DNA of 64,000 nt from Glycomyces tritici. Lineage in GTDB: Bacteria > Actinomycetota > Actinomycetes > Mycobacteriales > Micromonosporaceae. A model generated the notes under the pieces. That model was not told where the DNA came from, did no database searches, and saw only the letters and a list, made by a program, of their open reading frames with translations. The stretch covers positions 1 to 64,000 of the forward strand of contig NZ_JAUEMJ010000012.1 of NCBI RefSeq assembly GCF_030403505.1. The letters run 5' to 3'. The position numbers and the translations under genes were made by a program. Of the stretch, positions 1 through 8,796 are shown piece by piece (the stretch's first letter is position 1; every line of letters starts with the position of its first letter).

Positions 1-89
1 CGGAGTGGCAACAGAAGTTTTCCGCCTGTGGATAACCCACCGCAAAATCAGTGTTATTGCAGGTAGGAAGCCTGTGGATAACTTTGGGG
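1..89 (+). repeat. 89-bp dispersed element with two DnaA boxes, copy A
   Basis: This non-coding stretch, just downstream of dnaX, contains two perfect DnaA-box nonamers (TGTGGATAA, the complement of TTATCCACA) at 27-35 and 73-81, 46 bp apart. A near-identical copy (about 80 of 90 positions by eye) lies inverted at 55427-55516 with the same box spacing. The main difference is six bases just before the second box. The window begins at or inside the element, so its left edge is unknown. Binding by DnaA is inferred from the nonamers only. Confidence 0.8.
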
Positions 90-92
90 AAT

Positions 93-2105
93 TCAGGCGA
101 TCTGCTTGGCGCTGAAGGCGGTCGTCAGGAGCTTCACGGCCTGCTCCTCGCTCGTGCCGAAGCCGCCCGGGGCGACGGGGTCGTCAGGGCTCGGCTCGTC
201 GAAGTCGTCCGCAGGAGGCTCCTCGAAGGACTCCGCGGCCGGCGGCGGGGCCTGGCGGGACGGGGCGCCCTGCTGCCGAGCGCTCTGCGCCTGGCCGTTC
301 GACGAGCCCGCAGGCGCGGGGCGGCTCGGCGCCGGGCTAGGCGCCGGTCCCGTTCCCGCTTTTGGGAGGCTCCCGGCCTCCCCCACTTCGCACCGGATCT
401 TCCAGTTGCCGCCGAGGACGTCGTTGAGAACCCCCACGACGATCCCGTACGCGGGCTCCTTCTGCAGGTTCTCCGCATGGAAGGAGTGCTTGAAGGCGAG
501 CACCACTTCGTTGTCCGTGGCGTCGGCGATCGTCGCATCCTGCAGCAGCGCCGCAGTGGTGCGCTTCTTGTCCTTGACCGCCATCATGATCCGGTCCCAC
601 TGGCGCCGGATCGAAGCGGCTGAGGCCCCACCGGACTCGGCGACCGGCGCGTACGCCGGAGCCGCCGGCTCGGCGGCCGGGACGGGCTCGGCGTCGGCCC
701 AGTCGTCAGCGGGCGCCGCGGGCTCGGGCACCGGCGGGCTCGCCTGCGGGGCTTCGTCTTCCCAGGGCGGCACGGCGACCGGAGCGGCCGGCACTGCGGC
801 CGTCTCCTCTGCGGGCGGCGGCGGGACCGGTGCCGGAGTCGCGGCAGGGACGGGAGCAGCGGGCTCGGCGGTCTTCGCCAGCGCGGCGCGTGCCGCGGCG
901 GCGCCGCCGGTCGGGATTTCGCGCGCCGGCGCCGCGAAGGCGGCTCCGGCGGCGCGCTGCTCGAGGGTTTCGAGGCGCTGGGTGAGTCCGGCCATGGATT
1001 CGTCGGAGCCGGGCAGGATGGCGCGGACGCAGGCGAGTTCGAGGAGGAGGCGGGGGGCGGTGGCGCCGCGCATGCTGGCGAGTCCGGCGGCGATGACCTC
1101 GGCCATGCGGGTGATGGTGGAGGTGCCCATGCGGGTGGCCTGGCTGGTCATCTTGGCGAGCTGGTCGGCGGGGGCGTCGACGAGGCCGGAGGAGCCCGCG
1201 TCGGGGACCTGGTGGAGGACGATGAGGTCGCGGAGGCGTTCGAGGAGGTCGCCGGCGAAGCGGCGGGGGTCGTGGCCGCCTTCGACGACGCGTTCGACGA
1301 CTTCCATGACGGCGCGGCCGTCGGCGGCGGCGAAGGCTTCGCACATTTCGTCGAGGAGTCCGGCGTCGGTGACGCCGAGGAGTCCGGCGGCGCGTTCGTA
1401 GGTGACGCCTTCGGGTCCGGCGCCGGCGATGAGCTGGTCGAGGACGGAGAGGGTGTCGCGGGCGGAGCCGCCGCCGGAGCGGACGACGAGGGGGAGGACG
1501 TCGTCGGCGACGACGGCGCCTTCTTCGTCGCAGAGCCTGCGGCAGAGTTCGCGCATCGCGGGCGGGGCGATGAGGCGGAAGGGGTAGTGGTGGGTGCGGG
1601 AGCGGATGGTGGGGAGGACCTTGTCCGGCTCGGTGGTGGCGAAGATGAAGAGGACGTATTCGGGGGGTTCTTCGACGAGTTTGAGGAGGGCGTTGAAGCC
1701 TGCGGCGGTGACCATGTGGGCTTCGTCGATGATGTAGATCTTGAAGCGGGAGTCGACGGGGGCGAAGACGGCGCGTTCGCGCAGTTCGCGGGCGTCGTCG
1801 ACGCCGCCGTGGCTGGCGGCGTCGATCTCGATGACGTCGACGGAGCCGTGGCCGTCTGCGGCGAGGGCGCGGCAGGAGCGGCATTCGCCGCAGGGTTCGG
1901 GGGTGGGGCCCTGGGCGCAGTTGAGGGAGCGGGCGAGGATGCGGGCGGAGGAGGTCTTGCCGCAGCCGCGGGGGCCTGAGAAGAGGTAGGCGTGGTTGAG
2001 GCGCCCGGCGCGGATGGCGTTGATGAGCGGTTCGGTGACGTGCTCTTGGCCGACGACCTCTGCGAAGGTCTGCGGCCGGTATTTGCGGTACAGCGCGAGT
2101 GCCAC
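93..2105 (-). CDS. dnaX: DNA polymerase III subunit gamma/tau
   Basis: Clamp-loader ATPase of the replicative polymerase; in the replisome it loads the beta clamp and ties together the polymerase cores. The N-terminal third is a classic AAA+ module: Walker A GPRGCGKTSSAR (about residues 44-55), a Cys cluster ending CGECRSC that forms the zinc site, Walker B IYIIDEAH, sensor 1 IFATTEPDK and an SRC motif (TIRSRTHH). Residues from about 375 to 500 are a Pro/Ala/Glu-rich linker, followed by a tau-type C-terminal domain, giving 670 residues. The GTG start is chosen because GGAGG lies about 6 nt upstream and the protein then begins with the conserved ALYRKYRPQTF. I saw no slippery heptamer that would give a separate gamma form. 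In many actinobacteria the SRP RNA and tRNA-Ser are close to dnaX; here about 8 kb of other genes intervenes. Confidence 0.97.
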   Translation of the reverse strand: MALALYRKYRPQTFAEVVGQEHVTEPLINAIRAGRLNHAYLFSGPRGCGKTSSARILARSLNCAQGPTPEPCGECRSCRALAADGHGSVDVIEIDAASHGGVDDARELRERAVFAPVDSRFKIYIIDEAHMVTAAGFNALLKLVEEPPEYVLFIFATTEPDKVLPTIRSRTHHYPFRLIAPPAMRELCRRLCDEEGAVVADDVLPLVVRSGGGSARDTLSVLDQLIAGAGPEGVTYERAAGLLGVTDAGLLDEMCEAFAAADGRAVMEVVERVVEGGHDPRRFAGDLLERLRDLIVLHQVPDAGSSGLVDAPADQLAKMTSQATRMGTSTITRMAEVIAAGLASMRGATAPRLLLELACVRAILPGSDESMAGLTQRLETLEQRAAGAAFAAPAREIPTGGAAAARAALAKTAEPAAPVPAATPAPVPPPPAEETAAVPAAPVAVPPWEDEAPQASPPVPEPAAPADDWADAEPVPAAEPAAPAYAPVAESGGASAASIRRQWDRIMMAVKDKKRTTAALLQDATIADATDNEVVLAFKHSFHAENLQKEPAYGIVVGVLNDVLGGNWKIRCEVGEAGSLPKAGTGPAPSPAPSRPAPAGSSNGQAQSARQQGAPSRQAPPPAAESFEEPPADDFDEPSPDDPVAPGGFGTSEEQAVKLLTTAFSAKQIA

Positions 2106-2285
2106 GTCTTCCTCCTGCTGGCCGGGGCTCTTCCGTTCCTGCCAGGGTACGGCCTGGCTCTGACATATGGCGGCGCGACCGGTGGAGTTGGTGCGGGCGG
2201 CACAGCAGGGGCCGCGGCGTGTCGGGTGGTGTCGGTATCTCGTTGTTTTCGGGCGTTCTCGGGGGTGGCTTCGCTCACGTGTAAG

Positions 2286-2325
2286 CGGTATCCTCTAACG
2301 ATACCGACGCATTTAAACGTTTCAA
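2286..2325 (+). promoter_or_regulatory. Two palindromes upstream of the secreted esterase
   Basis: Two inverted repeats precede the esterase start. CGGTATC-N7-GATACCG occupies 2286-2306, and TTTAAACGTTTCAA, with the AAACGTTT core typical of LacI-family operators, lies near 2312-2325. A strong Shine-Dalgarno AAGGAG (2329-2334) follows. Control by a sugar-responsive repressor is an inference from the site type and the gene product. Confidence 0.5.
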
Positions 2326-2341
2326 TGTAAGGAGTTCCCCC

Positions 2342-3814
2342 TTGCGCACTCCCGCTCCATCCCGCGCCAGACTGGCGCGCTGGTTCGCCGCGGTGACCGT
2401 CGCCGTCTGCACGGCCGCGGGCCTCACCGCCCTCACGGCCGCTCCGGCGTCCGCCGTCGAGACCAACGTCTGGTACCGGATCGTCAACGACCAGACCGGC
2501 CTCGCCGTCAGCATCGAAGGCGGCTCCACCACCGCGGGCGCGAAAGCCGTCCTCGCCACCACGTCGAACGCGACCAGCCAGCAGTTCCGCTTCGTCGACT
2601 CCGGCAGCGGCTACTACCGGATCCAGGCCCGGCACTCGAATCAGGTACTCGACGTCTACGCCAAGTCCACCGCCAACGGCGCCGACATCGTCCAGTGGGC
2701 CGACAACAACGGCACCAACCAGCAGTGGCAGGTCAACAACCAGTCCGACGGCAGCGTCGAACTCGTGAACCGCAACTCGGGCAAGGCCCTCGACAACTGG
2801 GAGGGGGCGACCACCGCGGGCAGCCGCGTCTCGCAGTACACCCGCAACAACCTCGAGACGCAGCACTGGAAGCTCGTGCCGGTCGAGACGGGCGGCACCT
2901 CCGGGAACGGCTCCCTCACCGACCCGAACGTCCAGTTCTACGGGCGCTGGGACAAGGACAACGCCACCTGGTACCAGATGGGCTGGGCCGGCGGGTACGT
3001 CGAGACCGCCTTCACCGGCTCCTCGATCGGCGTGAAGCTGCGCAACACCATCGACATGTGGTACTCGATCGACGGCGGCAACGAGACCTGGATGCGGAAC
3101 GTCTCCGGGAACGTGACCGTCAGGAGCGGCCTCAGCGGCACCCACACGATCCGCATCGGCTTCCGCGAGCGGGCCGGCTCCTACACCGGCGACCCGTCCT
3201 TCGGCGGGTTCATCCTCGGCTCGGGCGGCGCGACCAGCGCGACCGTGCGGCCCGACAAGCACATCGAGTTCATCGGCGACTCCATCACCGTCGGCTCGCC
3301 GAACGCGAACCGTCCCTTCTCGACCTACGCGTGGAACTCGGCCGAAGCGGTCGGCGCCTCCCACATGCAGGTCGCCGAAGGCGGCGCGTGCGTCTCGACC
3401 ACCGACTGCCGCGGCATGGTCGACTGGTTCCTGCGCACCACCAACCAGGACGCGAACGACATGTGGGAGTTCAACACCTACGAGACCGACGTGGTCGTCA
3501 TCAACCTGGGCACCAACAACAAGGTGTCCGCGGCGCAGTTCCAGGCCGACTACATCCTGCTGCTGCAGCGGGTCCGTCAGTCGTACCCGAACGCGGAGAT
3601 CCTCGCGATGGGCGTCTTCCGCGAACGCCTGCTCACGGAGGTGCAGAACGCCGTCGCCAACCGCAACAACGCCGGTGACTCGAAGGTCCACTACGTCGAC
3701 ACCCGCGGCTGGGTGAATGCGTCCACCGACACCAGCGACAACGTGCATCCGCACGACGCCGGCCACGCGAAGATCGCCGGCCTGCTGACGCCGATCCTGC
3801 GCCAGTACCTGTAA
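2342..3814 (+). CDS. Secreted ricin-lectin / SGNH (CE2-like) carbohydrate esterase
   Basis: Predicted extracellular esterase that removes acyl (probably acetyl) groups from polysaccharide. The chain starts at TTG, set by AAGGAG 7 nt upstream, and has a signal peptide ending near ASAVET (about residue 37). Residues 40-150 form a ricin-B-type beta-trefoil carbohydrate-binding domain with repeated Q-x-W/F signatures (QQFRF, QQWQV, QHWKL). Residues 185-300 resemble the jelly roll that precedes the catalytic domain in CE2 esterases. The SGNH domain follows, with the Ser block FIGDSITVG (about 310), the NLGTNN block (about 388) and the Asp/His block HPHDAGH (about 470). All catalytic blocks are present. 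It stands alone between dnaX and a convergent efflux operon, with LacI-like palindromes upstream. The exact substrate cannot be read from sequence. Confidence 0.85.
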   Translation: MRTPAPSRARLARWFAAVTVAVCTAAGLTALTAAPASAVETNVWYRIVNDQTGLAVSIEGGSTTAGAKAVLATTSNATSQQFRFVDSGSGYYRIQARHSNQVLDVYAKSTANGADIVQWADNNGTNQQWQVNNQSDGSVELVNRNSGKALDNWEGATTAGSRVSQYTRNNLETQHWKLVPVETGGTSGNGSLTDPNVQFYGRWDKDNATWYQMGWAGGYVETAFTGSSIGVKLRNTIDMWYSIDGGNETWMRNVSGNVTVRSGLSGTHTIRIGFRERAGSYTGDPSFGGFILGSGGATSATVRPDKHIEFIGDSITVGSPNANRPFSTYAWNSAEAVGASHMQVAEGGACVSTTDCRGMVDWFLRTTNQDANDMWEFNTYETDVVVINLGTNNKVSAAQFQADYILLLQRVRQSYPNAEILAMGVFRERLLTEVQNAVANRNNAGDSKVHYVDTRGWVNASTDTSDNVHPHDAGHAKIAGLLTPILRQYL

Positions 3815-3821
3815 GCGCAAC

Positions 3822-3854
3822 GCGGCGGCCGCCCCTGGTATCGGCGGCCGCCGC
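3822..3854. terminator. Bidirectional hairpin between esterase and ABC permease
   Basis: Perfect 12-bp stem GCGGCGGCCGCC / GGCGGCCGCCGC with a 9-nt loop, between two convergent genes. There is no T-tract, as is common for actinobacterial terminators. Confidence 0.6.
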
Positions 3855-3891
3855 ACCCAGAGGCGGTGCCCCCACCGGCCCCCGCCTCTCC

Positions 3892-5670
3892 CTATTGGGT
3901 CGAGAGGGCCTCCGTCGGCGAGAGCCGGGACGCCCGGATCGCCGGGTAGAGCCCCGCGACCGCGCCGATGAAGAGCGTCGCGCCGACACCGCCCGCACTC
4001 GCCCAGTACGGCACCACCGCAGGCCAGCCCTGCGAGGACGCGTACCCGACCGTCACCACGGTCCCGATGAGCACCCCGCCCAGGCCGCCCAGGGCACTGA
4101 GCAGCAGCGACTCCGCGAGGAACTGCACCCGCACCTGGCCGCGCGTCGCCCCCAGCGACCTGCGCAGCCCGATCTCACTGCGCCGCTCCAGCACCGAGAT
4201 CACCATCGTGTTCGCGACCCCGACCCCGCCGACGAGCAGCGCCACCGCGCCGAGCCCCAGCAGCATCCCGGTGAACGCCGAGTCCACCGCCTGCTGCGCC
4301 TCGAGCGCGTCAGAGGGCCGCGACACCGACATCTCATCGGGCGCCGACGGATCGGCCGTCGCCGCGAGCACGTTCGCCACATCGAGCACATAAGCGTCCT
4401 CAGCGCGGGTGTACACCGTGGTCGCGTGCCCGTCGAACGCGAGGTACGCCGCAGCGGACTCCCAGCCGATGAGCGCCGTCAGGTTCAGCTCCGGCGCGAG
4501 CGCCACCGGCTCCAGCACGCCCACCACCGAGAACCACTGCCCGCCGATGTAGACGTCCACGCCGGCGCCGGTGACCCCCAGCTGCTCGGCGGCGCTCGAG
4601 CCGAGCACCACCGCCGGGTACTGCGCCGTGGCCTCGTTGAGCCACACGCCGTCCGCGAGCGCCGCACCCACCGTGTCGAGCAGGTTGAGCTCGGCCGCCT
4701 GCACGGTCATGCCGCCGCTCTGCGACTCCGGAATCCGGTCCGACCGGTACACGTTCACGTCCGGCACCACCCCGGTCGCCGCGACCTGCGTGACCGGCGT
4801 GATCCGGCCGATCATCGACACCGCCTCGTACGGCAGCACCCCGACCTCGCCGCTCATCATCGACGTGCCCGGCGAGACCGTGAGCAGGTTCGTGCCGAGC
4901 GCCGCGAGCTGCCGGTCGAGCTCGGCCCGGCTCGACGACGAGATCCCGACGACCGCGATCATCGCCGCGATCCCGATCGCGATGCCCAACGCGGACAACC
5001 ACGCCCGCAGCGGCCGCGTGCGCAGGCCGGTGGCCCCCACCCGCAGCACGTCCCCCGGGTGCATCCGAGCCGACCGCAGCGACTTCGCGGAAGGCTCCGC
5101 CGGACCGGACGACCGCAGCGACCGCATCCGGCGAGCGCCCTTCGGCCGCCTCCCCGGCGGTGGCGGCCCGGCGTCCGGCACCGGGGCCGTGCCCGAACCG
5201 GGCGGCGACGCCGAAGCGGCGGCCTGCGGGGGTTCGAGCGGGCCTCCTTGCGCGGTTCCCGGCTGCGGTCGCGAAGGCGCACTTGCCGGTCGCGTCGGCG
5301 TCGATGCCTGCTCGACGCCCGGCGCCGGTTCGAGCGGACCGCCTTGCGGCGCGCTGCTCGGCTGCGGACGCGAGGACCCGCTGGCCGAACGCCACGAGGC
5401 CGCCTCGTCCGCGTCCGGTGCCGGCGGTTCGTTCCCCGAAGGCCCGGTAGGCGTTCGCGGTCCGAGTCGGCCTCCCGCCGCATTGGTTCCGTCGACGTTC
5501 GGTGCCGGCGGTTCGTTCCCCGAAGGCCCGGTAGGCGTTCGCGGTCCGAGTCGGCCTCCCGCCGCATCGGCCCCGTCGGCGTTCGGTGTCGGCGGCGCGG
5601 GGATCGGCGGCGGCCAGCCGCCCGGGAGCGGCTCCTCGCCGCGGCCCGGACCGGTTGAGGGCGTTGGCAT
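3892..5670 (-). CDS. MacB-type ABC transporter permease with long Pro-rich N-terminus
   Basis: Integral-membrane component of an efflux ABC transporter of the MacB/FtsX family. The conserved part begins near residue 205 (LRTRPLRAWLSALGIAIGIA, the first membrane segment). A MacB-type periplasmic domain follows, then three C-terminal membrane segments (about 470-585) with the family motif RRSEIGLRRSLGATRGQV. The first ~190 residues are an unusual cytoplasmic tail rich in Pro, Gly, Ala and Ser, containing two exact 28-residue repeats. Its ATG directly abuts the TGA of the ATPase gene upstream (TGAATG), so translational coupling supports this start and suggests the tail is really made. It is the last gene of a lipoprotein-adaptor-ATPase-permease operon. 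The exported substrate is unknown. Confidence 0.88.
   Translation of the reverse strand: MPTPSTGPGRGEEPLPGGWPPPIPAPPTPNADGADAAGGRLGPRTPTGPSGNEPPAPNVDGTNAAGGRLGPRTPTGPSGNEPPAPDADEAASWRSASGSSRPQPSSAPQGGPLEPAPGVEQASTPTRPASAPSRPQPGTAQGGPLEPPQAAASASPPGSGTAPVPDAGPPPPGRRPKGARRMRSLRSSGPAEPSAKSLRSARMHPGDVLRVGATGLRTRPLRAWLSALGIAIGIAAMIAVVGISSSSRAELDRQLAALGTNLLTVSPGTSMMSGEVGVLPYEAVSMIGRITPVTQVAATGVVPDVNVYRSDRIPESQSGGMTVQAAELNLLDTVGAALADGVWLNEATAQYPAVVLGSSAAEQLGVTGAGVDVYIGGQWFSVVGVLEPVALAPELNLTALIGWESAAAYLAFDGHATTVYTRAEDAYVLDVANVLAATADPSAPDEMSVSRPSDALEAQQAVDSAFTGMLLGLGAVALLVGGVGVANTMVISVLERRSEIGLRRSLGATRGQVRVQFLAESLLLSALGGLGGVLIGTVVTVGYASSQGWPAVVPYWASAGGVGATLFIGAVAGLYPAIRASRLSPTEALSTQ
5420..5587 (-). repeat. 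Two tandem 84-bp units inside the permease gene
   Basis: Units 5420-5503 and 5504-5587 are almost identical and encode a 28-residue repeat (core RLGPRTPTGPSGNEPPAP). The period is a multiple of three, so copy-number changes would keep the reading frame. Confidence 0.85.
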
Positions 5671-6378
5671 TCAGACCACCTCTCCGTCGCGCATCGCGAC
5701 CTGCCGCGGCAGCGACCGCGCGATGTCCTGGTCGTGCGTGATGACCACGACGGTGGTCCCGGCCGCGTGCAGCTCGTGCAGCAGCGCCATCACCCCGGCC
5801 CCGGACACCGAGTCGAGGTTGCCCGTCGGCTCGTCCGCGAGCAGCACCGCCGGCTCCCCGACGATCGCCCGCGCCACCGCCACCCGCTGCCGCTCGCCAC
5901 CGGACAGCTCGTTCGGCAAGTGGTCCAAGCGGTGCGCGAGCCCGACCTTCTCCAAGGCCGCGGCGGCACGCGCCCGCCGGTCCGGACCGCGCCGCCCCGA
6001 ATAGAGCAGCCCGTCCGCGACGTTGTCGAGCACCTGCTGGCCCACCGCAAGGTGGAACTGCTGGAACACGAACCCGATCCTGGTGGCACGCAGCGCGGAC
6101 AGCTGCTTGTCGCGCAGCCGCGCCACATCGAACCCGTCGATGCGGACCGTGCCCTCGCTGGGCCGGTCGAGCGTGCCGATGAGATGCAGCATCGTCGACT
6201 TGCCCGAACCCGAGGGGCCGACGATCGCGCACATCTCCCCCGCCTCGATCCGCAGGGAGACGCCGCGCAGCGCCCGCACCCCGCCCGGATACGTCTTGGA
6301 GACCCCGTCGAGCTCCACCACCGGCCGCGGCCCCGCCGGCGTCTCGGCCTCCGCAGGGGCCTGCGCGAGGGTGCTCAT
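5671..6378 (-). CDS. ABC transporter ATP-binding protein (MacB/LolD type)
   Basis: ATPase that powers the adjacent MacB-type permease. The 235 residues hold a full nucleotide-binding domain: Walker [10 protein letters not shown] (about residue 52), Q-loop VFQQFHL, signature [14 protein letters not shown], Walker [14 protein letters not shown] and switch His in [11 protein letters not shown]. These features place it in the LolD/MacB/FtsE branch. Its start overlaps the adaptor stop by 4 nt (ATGA) and its stop abuts the permease start, so the operon is tightly coupled. Confidence 0.93.
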   Translation of the reverse strand: MSTLAQAPAEAETPAGPRPVVELDGVSKTYPGGVRALRGVSLRIEAGEMCAIVGPSGSGKSTMLHLIGTLDRPSEGTVRIDGFDVARLRDKQLSALRATRIGFVFQQFHLAVGQQVLDNVADGLLYSGRRGPDRRARAAAALEKVGLAHRLDHLPNELSGGERQRVAVARAIVGEPAVLLADEPTGNLDSVSGAGVMALLHELHAAGTTVVVITHDQDIARSLPRQVAMRDGEVV

Positions 6379-7466
6379 GAGGGCACCACCACGGCCATGC
6401 CCGCTTCGAGGCCCTCGCCGCTCACTTCCACCGACCCGTCGGCGAACAGGCCCGTGTCGACCGCGATCACCTCAGTGGTGTCGCCGTGGGCGATCTCCAG
6501 GCCGTACCCGCCGGCGCCGAGGCCCAGCAGGGCCTCCACCGGAACGGTGAGCACGTCCTCGGCCGTGTCCCCGGCGAACCCGATGTCGACCGCGGCCTGG
6601 TCGAGCCCGTCGAACACCGCCGGGTCGTCCGCGGCCACCGTCACCTCCAGGTACGTGGTGCTCTCGGTGCCGCTCTGCGTGTCCTCCTCGCTCACCAGCG
6701 ACTCGGAGTCGGCGATCGTCCCGGTCGCCTCGGTGCCGTCAGGGAGGGTGATCGCGACGGCCTCGCCGACCGTGACCAGCTCCTGGTCCTCCAGGTCGAC
6801 CTCCACCGTCACGACCTTGTCGAGGCCCGTGTAGTCGAGCACCGGCGCGCCCGGCTGGGCCGGGTCGCCCAGCTCGACGCCGACCGTATCCACCCGCACC
6901 TCCCCAGGGGCGTAAGCGATCTGACCCAGATCGACGACACCGGTCTCCGGCAGGCCCAGGTCATCCTGCCACTCCTCCACCGCCTCCGCGGTCGCGTCCG
7001 TGTACTCGTCGTCCACGGTGAACCCGTCATAGCCGAGCTTCGACAGGTTCTCCTCGAACTGCTGCACGTCGGCGCCCTCGGCGCCCGGCGTCAGCGACCG
7101 GTACGCCGGGAGCGACCCGTACAGGAGGGTCACCGGCTGGTCGTCCACCGCGTACAGCTCACCGCCGCGCTCGATCACGTCGCCCGCCTTCGGCAGCGCC
7201 GTGAACGTGCCGCCCCGCAGGCAGTCGAGACCGATCACGTCCCCGAAGCCGAGATCGCCGGAGGCCGTCACGGTCTCGGTGAGCGTCTGCTGCACGACCT
7301 CGGCGGTCGCCGGGGTCTCCTGCGACGCTCCGGCCTCGGCCTCCTCGAAGAACACCCGAGGATCGAAGCCGAGAGCGGCCGCGGCGGCCCCGGCGGCGGC
7401 CACCGCCACGGCGGTCACGGCGACCGCCTTCCCGACGGCGCCCCTGCGGCGCTCGCGGGTCATCAC
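6375..7466 (-). CDS. Efflux adaptor (HlyD/MacA-like) with peptidoglycan-binding insert
   Basis: Membrane-anchored extracytoplasmic adaptor for the ABC exporter. A basic start (TRERRR) is followed by one membrane anchor at about residues 12-34. A lipoyl/barrel-sandwich segment follows ([13 protein letters not shown]). Residues about 105-165 form a PG_binding_1-like helical domain ([24 protein letters not shown]), which is common in Gram-positive relatives of MacA. The C-terminal half has the beta-barrel and second hairpin half. The gene overlaps its neighbours by 4 nt on both sides. Binding to peptidoglycan itself is inferred from the domain and has not been shown. Confidence 0.85.
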   Translation of the reverse strand: MMTRERRRGAVGKAVAVTAVAVAAAGAAAAALGFDPRVFFEEAEAGASQETPATAEVVQQTLTETVTASGDLGFGDVIGLDCLRGGTFTALPKAGDVIERGGELYAVDDQPVTLLYGSLPAYRSLTPGAEGADVQQFEENLSKLGYDGFTVDDEYTDATAEAVEEWQDDLGLPETGVVDLGQIAYAPGEVRVDTVGVELGDPAQPGAPVLDYTGLDKVVTVEVDLEDQELVTVGEAVAITLPDGTEATGTIADSESLVSEEDTQSGTESTTYLEVTVAADDPAVFDGLDQAAVDIGFAGDTAEDVLTVPVEALLGLGAGGYGLEIAHGDTTEVIAVDTGLFADGSVEVSGEGLEAGMAVVVPS

Positions 7467-8014
7467 TCGTCCTCGCTAGGACGCTCGGGGCGCAGGTCCG
7501 CGCACGCCTCGTCGGCCGCCTGGAACTCCTCGCTCTGCGGGTCGAAGCCCTGTTCGCCGTTCATCATGATGCCGCCGTTCGGCTGCGGGTCCGGGAACTC
7601 GGTGATGCCGTTCTCACGCATGCACTCCGAGTAGTCCAGCAGTGCCTCGTAGATCTCCGGGTCGAGCGTCTCGCCCTCACCCGGGCCGGGCATCAGGTCC
7701 TCGCAGGCCTCCTCGGCGGCCTTGAAGTCCTCGTCCTGCGGGTCCATGCCCTCGGGCAGGGACAGGCCCACGCCGTTCTCGCCGTTGCGCTCCGGGTCCG
7801 GGAACTCCGTGATCCCGTTCTCGCGCATGCACTCCGAATAGGCCAGCGCCTGCTCGAAGCCGTCCAGCTCCTCGCCGCCGCCGGCGTCCTCGCTCGCGGA
7901 CTCGGAAGCGGTGGTGTCGACGCTGGCCACGCCCCCGTCGCCGTCGTCGTCGCTGCAGGCCGCGACCGTCAGGGCCGTCAGGCCCAAGAGGAGTGCGATC
8001 GTGTATCGCCGCAT
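7463..8014 (-). CDS. Lipoprotein with a duplicated SECMRENG motif
   Basis: First gene of the efflux operon; 183 residues. The N-terminus (MRRYTIALLLGLTALTVAAC) is a lipoprotein signal with lipobox TVAAC. An acidic Ser/Glu linker follows, then two copies of a domain that opens YSECMRENGITEFPDP (about residues 58 and 127) and ends with an EEAC or DEAC Cys. The paired Cys in each copy could form a disulfide outside the membrane. Similar small lipoproteins often sit beside MacAB-like transporters in actinobacteria, so a sensory or substrate-delivery role is plausible but unproven. The promoter lies in the 125-bp gap shared with the divergent two-component system. Confidence 0.8.
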   Translation of the reverse strand: MRRYTIALLLGLTALTVAACSDDDGDGGVASVDTTASESASEDAGGGEELDGFEQALAYSECMRENGITEFPDPERNGENGVGLSLPEGMDPQDEDFKAAEEACEDLMPGPGEGETLDPEIYEALLDYSECMRENGITEFPDPQPNGGIMMNGEQGFDPQSEEFQAADEACADLRPERPSEDE

Positions 8015-8139
8015 GAAAGCTCGTCCTTTCTCCGCCAGGGAGGTCCCGGCGCAGCACCAGTACAGTCGCGGCGGCGTTGCCCGGCCGTAAGCCGAAACGG
8101 CAATGCCGCGGCAACGCGGGGCGGGCCATGATGGAGGGC

Positions 8140-8796
8140 ATGAGAATCCTGGTGGTGGAGGACGAGCCGCTGCTCGCCGATGCCGTGGCCGAGTGGCTGC
8201 GCGGAGAGTCGCATGCGGTGGACATCGCGTTCGACGGTGCGGCGGCGCTCGAGCGGTTCGGCGTCAACGACTACGACGTGGTCGTCCTCGACCGGGACCT
8301 GCCGGGGGTGCACGGCGACCAGGTGTGCCGGGCGATCGCCGCCGAGCACGGGGACACGCGGGTGCTGATGCTCACGGCCGCGTCCGACATCGACGACCGG
8401 GTCACCGGGCTCTCGCTCGGCGCGGACGACTACTTGCCGAAGCCGTTCGCGTTCCGGGAGCTGGCGGCGCGTGTGGCGGCGCTGGGGCGGCGGGCCCGGC
8501 CGGCGGCGCCGCCGGTGCTCGAGCGGGCCGGGATCACCCTCGACACGCATCTGCACCAGGTGTTCCGTGACGGCCGGTACGTGCCGTTGTCGCGCAAGGA
8601 GTTCGCGGTCCTCACCGAGCTGCTGCGGGCGGGCGGCGCGCCCGTCTCGGCCGAGCAGCTGCTCGAGAAGGCCTGGGACGAGCACACCGACCCGTTCACG
8701 CAGGCGGTGCGGATGACCATCCTCAAGCTCAGGCGCAAGCTCGGCGACCCGCCGGTGGTCCTGACCGAACCCGGAGTGGGGTACTACCTGCAATGA
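8140..8796 (+). CDS. OmpR-family response regulator
   Basis: DNA-binding response regulator of a two-component pair. The start used is the ATG at 8140, which gives the usual opening MRILVVEDEP (218 residues); GGAGG sits just upstream, and ATGs at 8128 and 8131 are alternatives. The receiver domain has the acidic pocket EDE, the phospho-acceptor Asp in VVVLDRDLPG (about residue 53), and the Lys of YLPKPF. The C-terminal winged helix (about 125-218) includes the LSRKEFAVLTELLRAGG and AVRMTILKLRRKLG segments. It overlaps the kinase gene by 4 nt. The divergent position next to the efflux operon suggests it controls that operon, possibly in response to an envelope-active compound. Confidence 0.93.
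   Translation: MRILVVEDEPLLADAVAEWLRGESHAVDIAFDGAAALERFGVNDYDVVVLDRDLPGVHGDQVCRAIAAEHGDTRVLMLTAASDIDDRVTGLSLGADDYLPKPFAFRELAARVAALGRRARPAAPPVLERAGITLDTHLHQVFRDGRYVPLSRKEFAVLTELLRAGGAPVSAEQLLEKAWDEHTDPFTQAVRMTILKLRRKLGDPPVVLTEPGVGYYLQ

Noticed and set aside
1..89. DnaA boxes as a sign of the chromosomal origin (oriC)
   Set aside because: Only two boxes per element and no dnaA, dnaN or AT-rich unwinding region; the element also occurs twice. A titration or regulatory role fits better.
93..2105. Programmed frameshift producing a short gamma form of DnaX
   Set aside because: I saw no A-rich slippery heptamer with a downstream hairpin at the expected place.
1148..3856. A 902-codon minus-strand open frame spanning dnaX and the esterase
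   Set aside because: It runs antisense through the esterase and out of phase through dnaX; both genes have clear domains and this frame has none.
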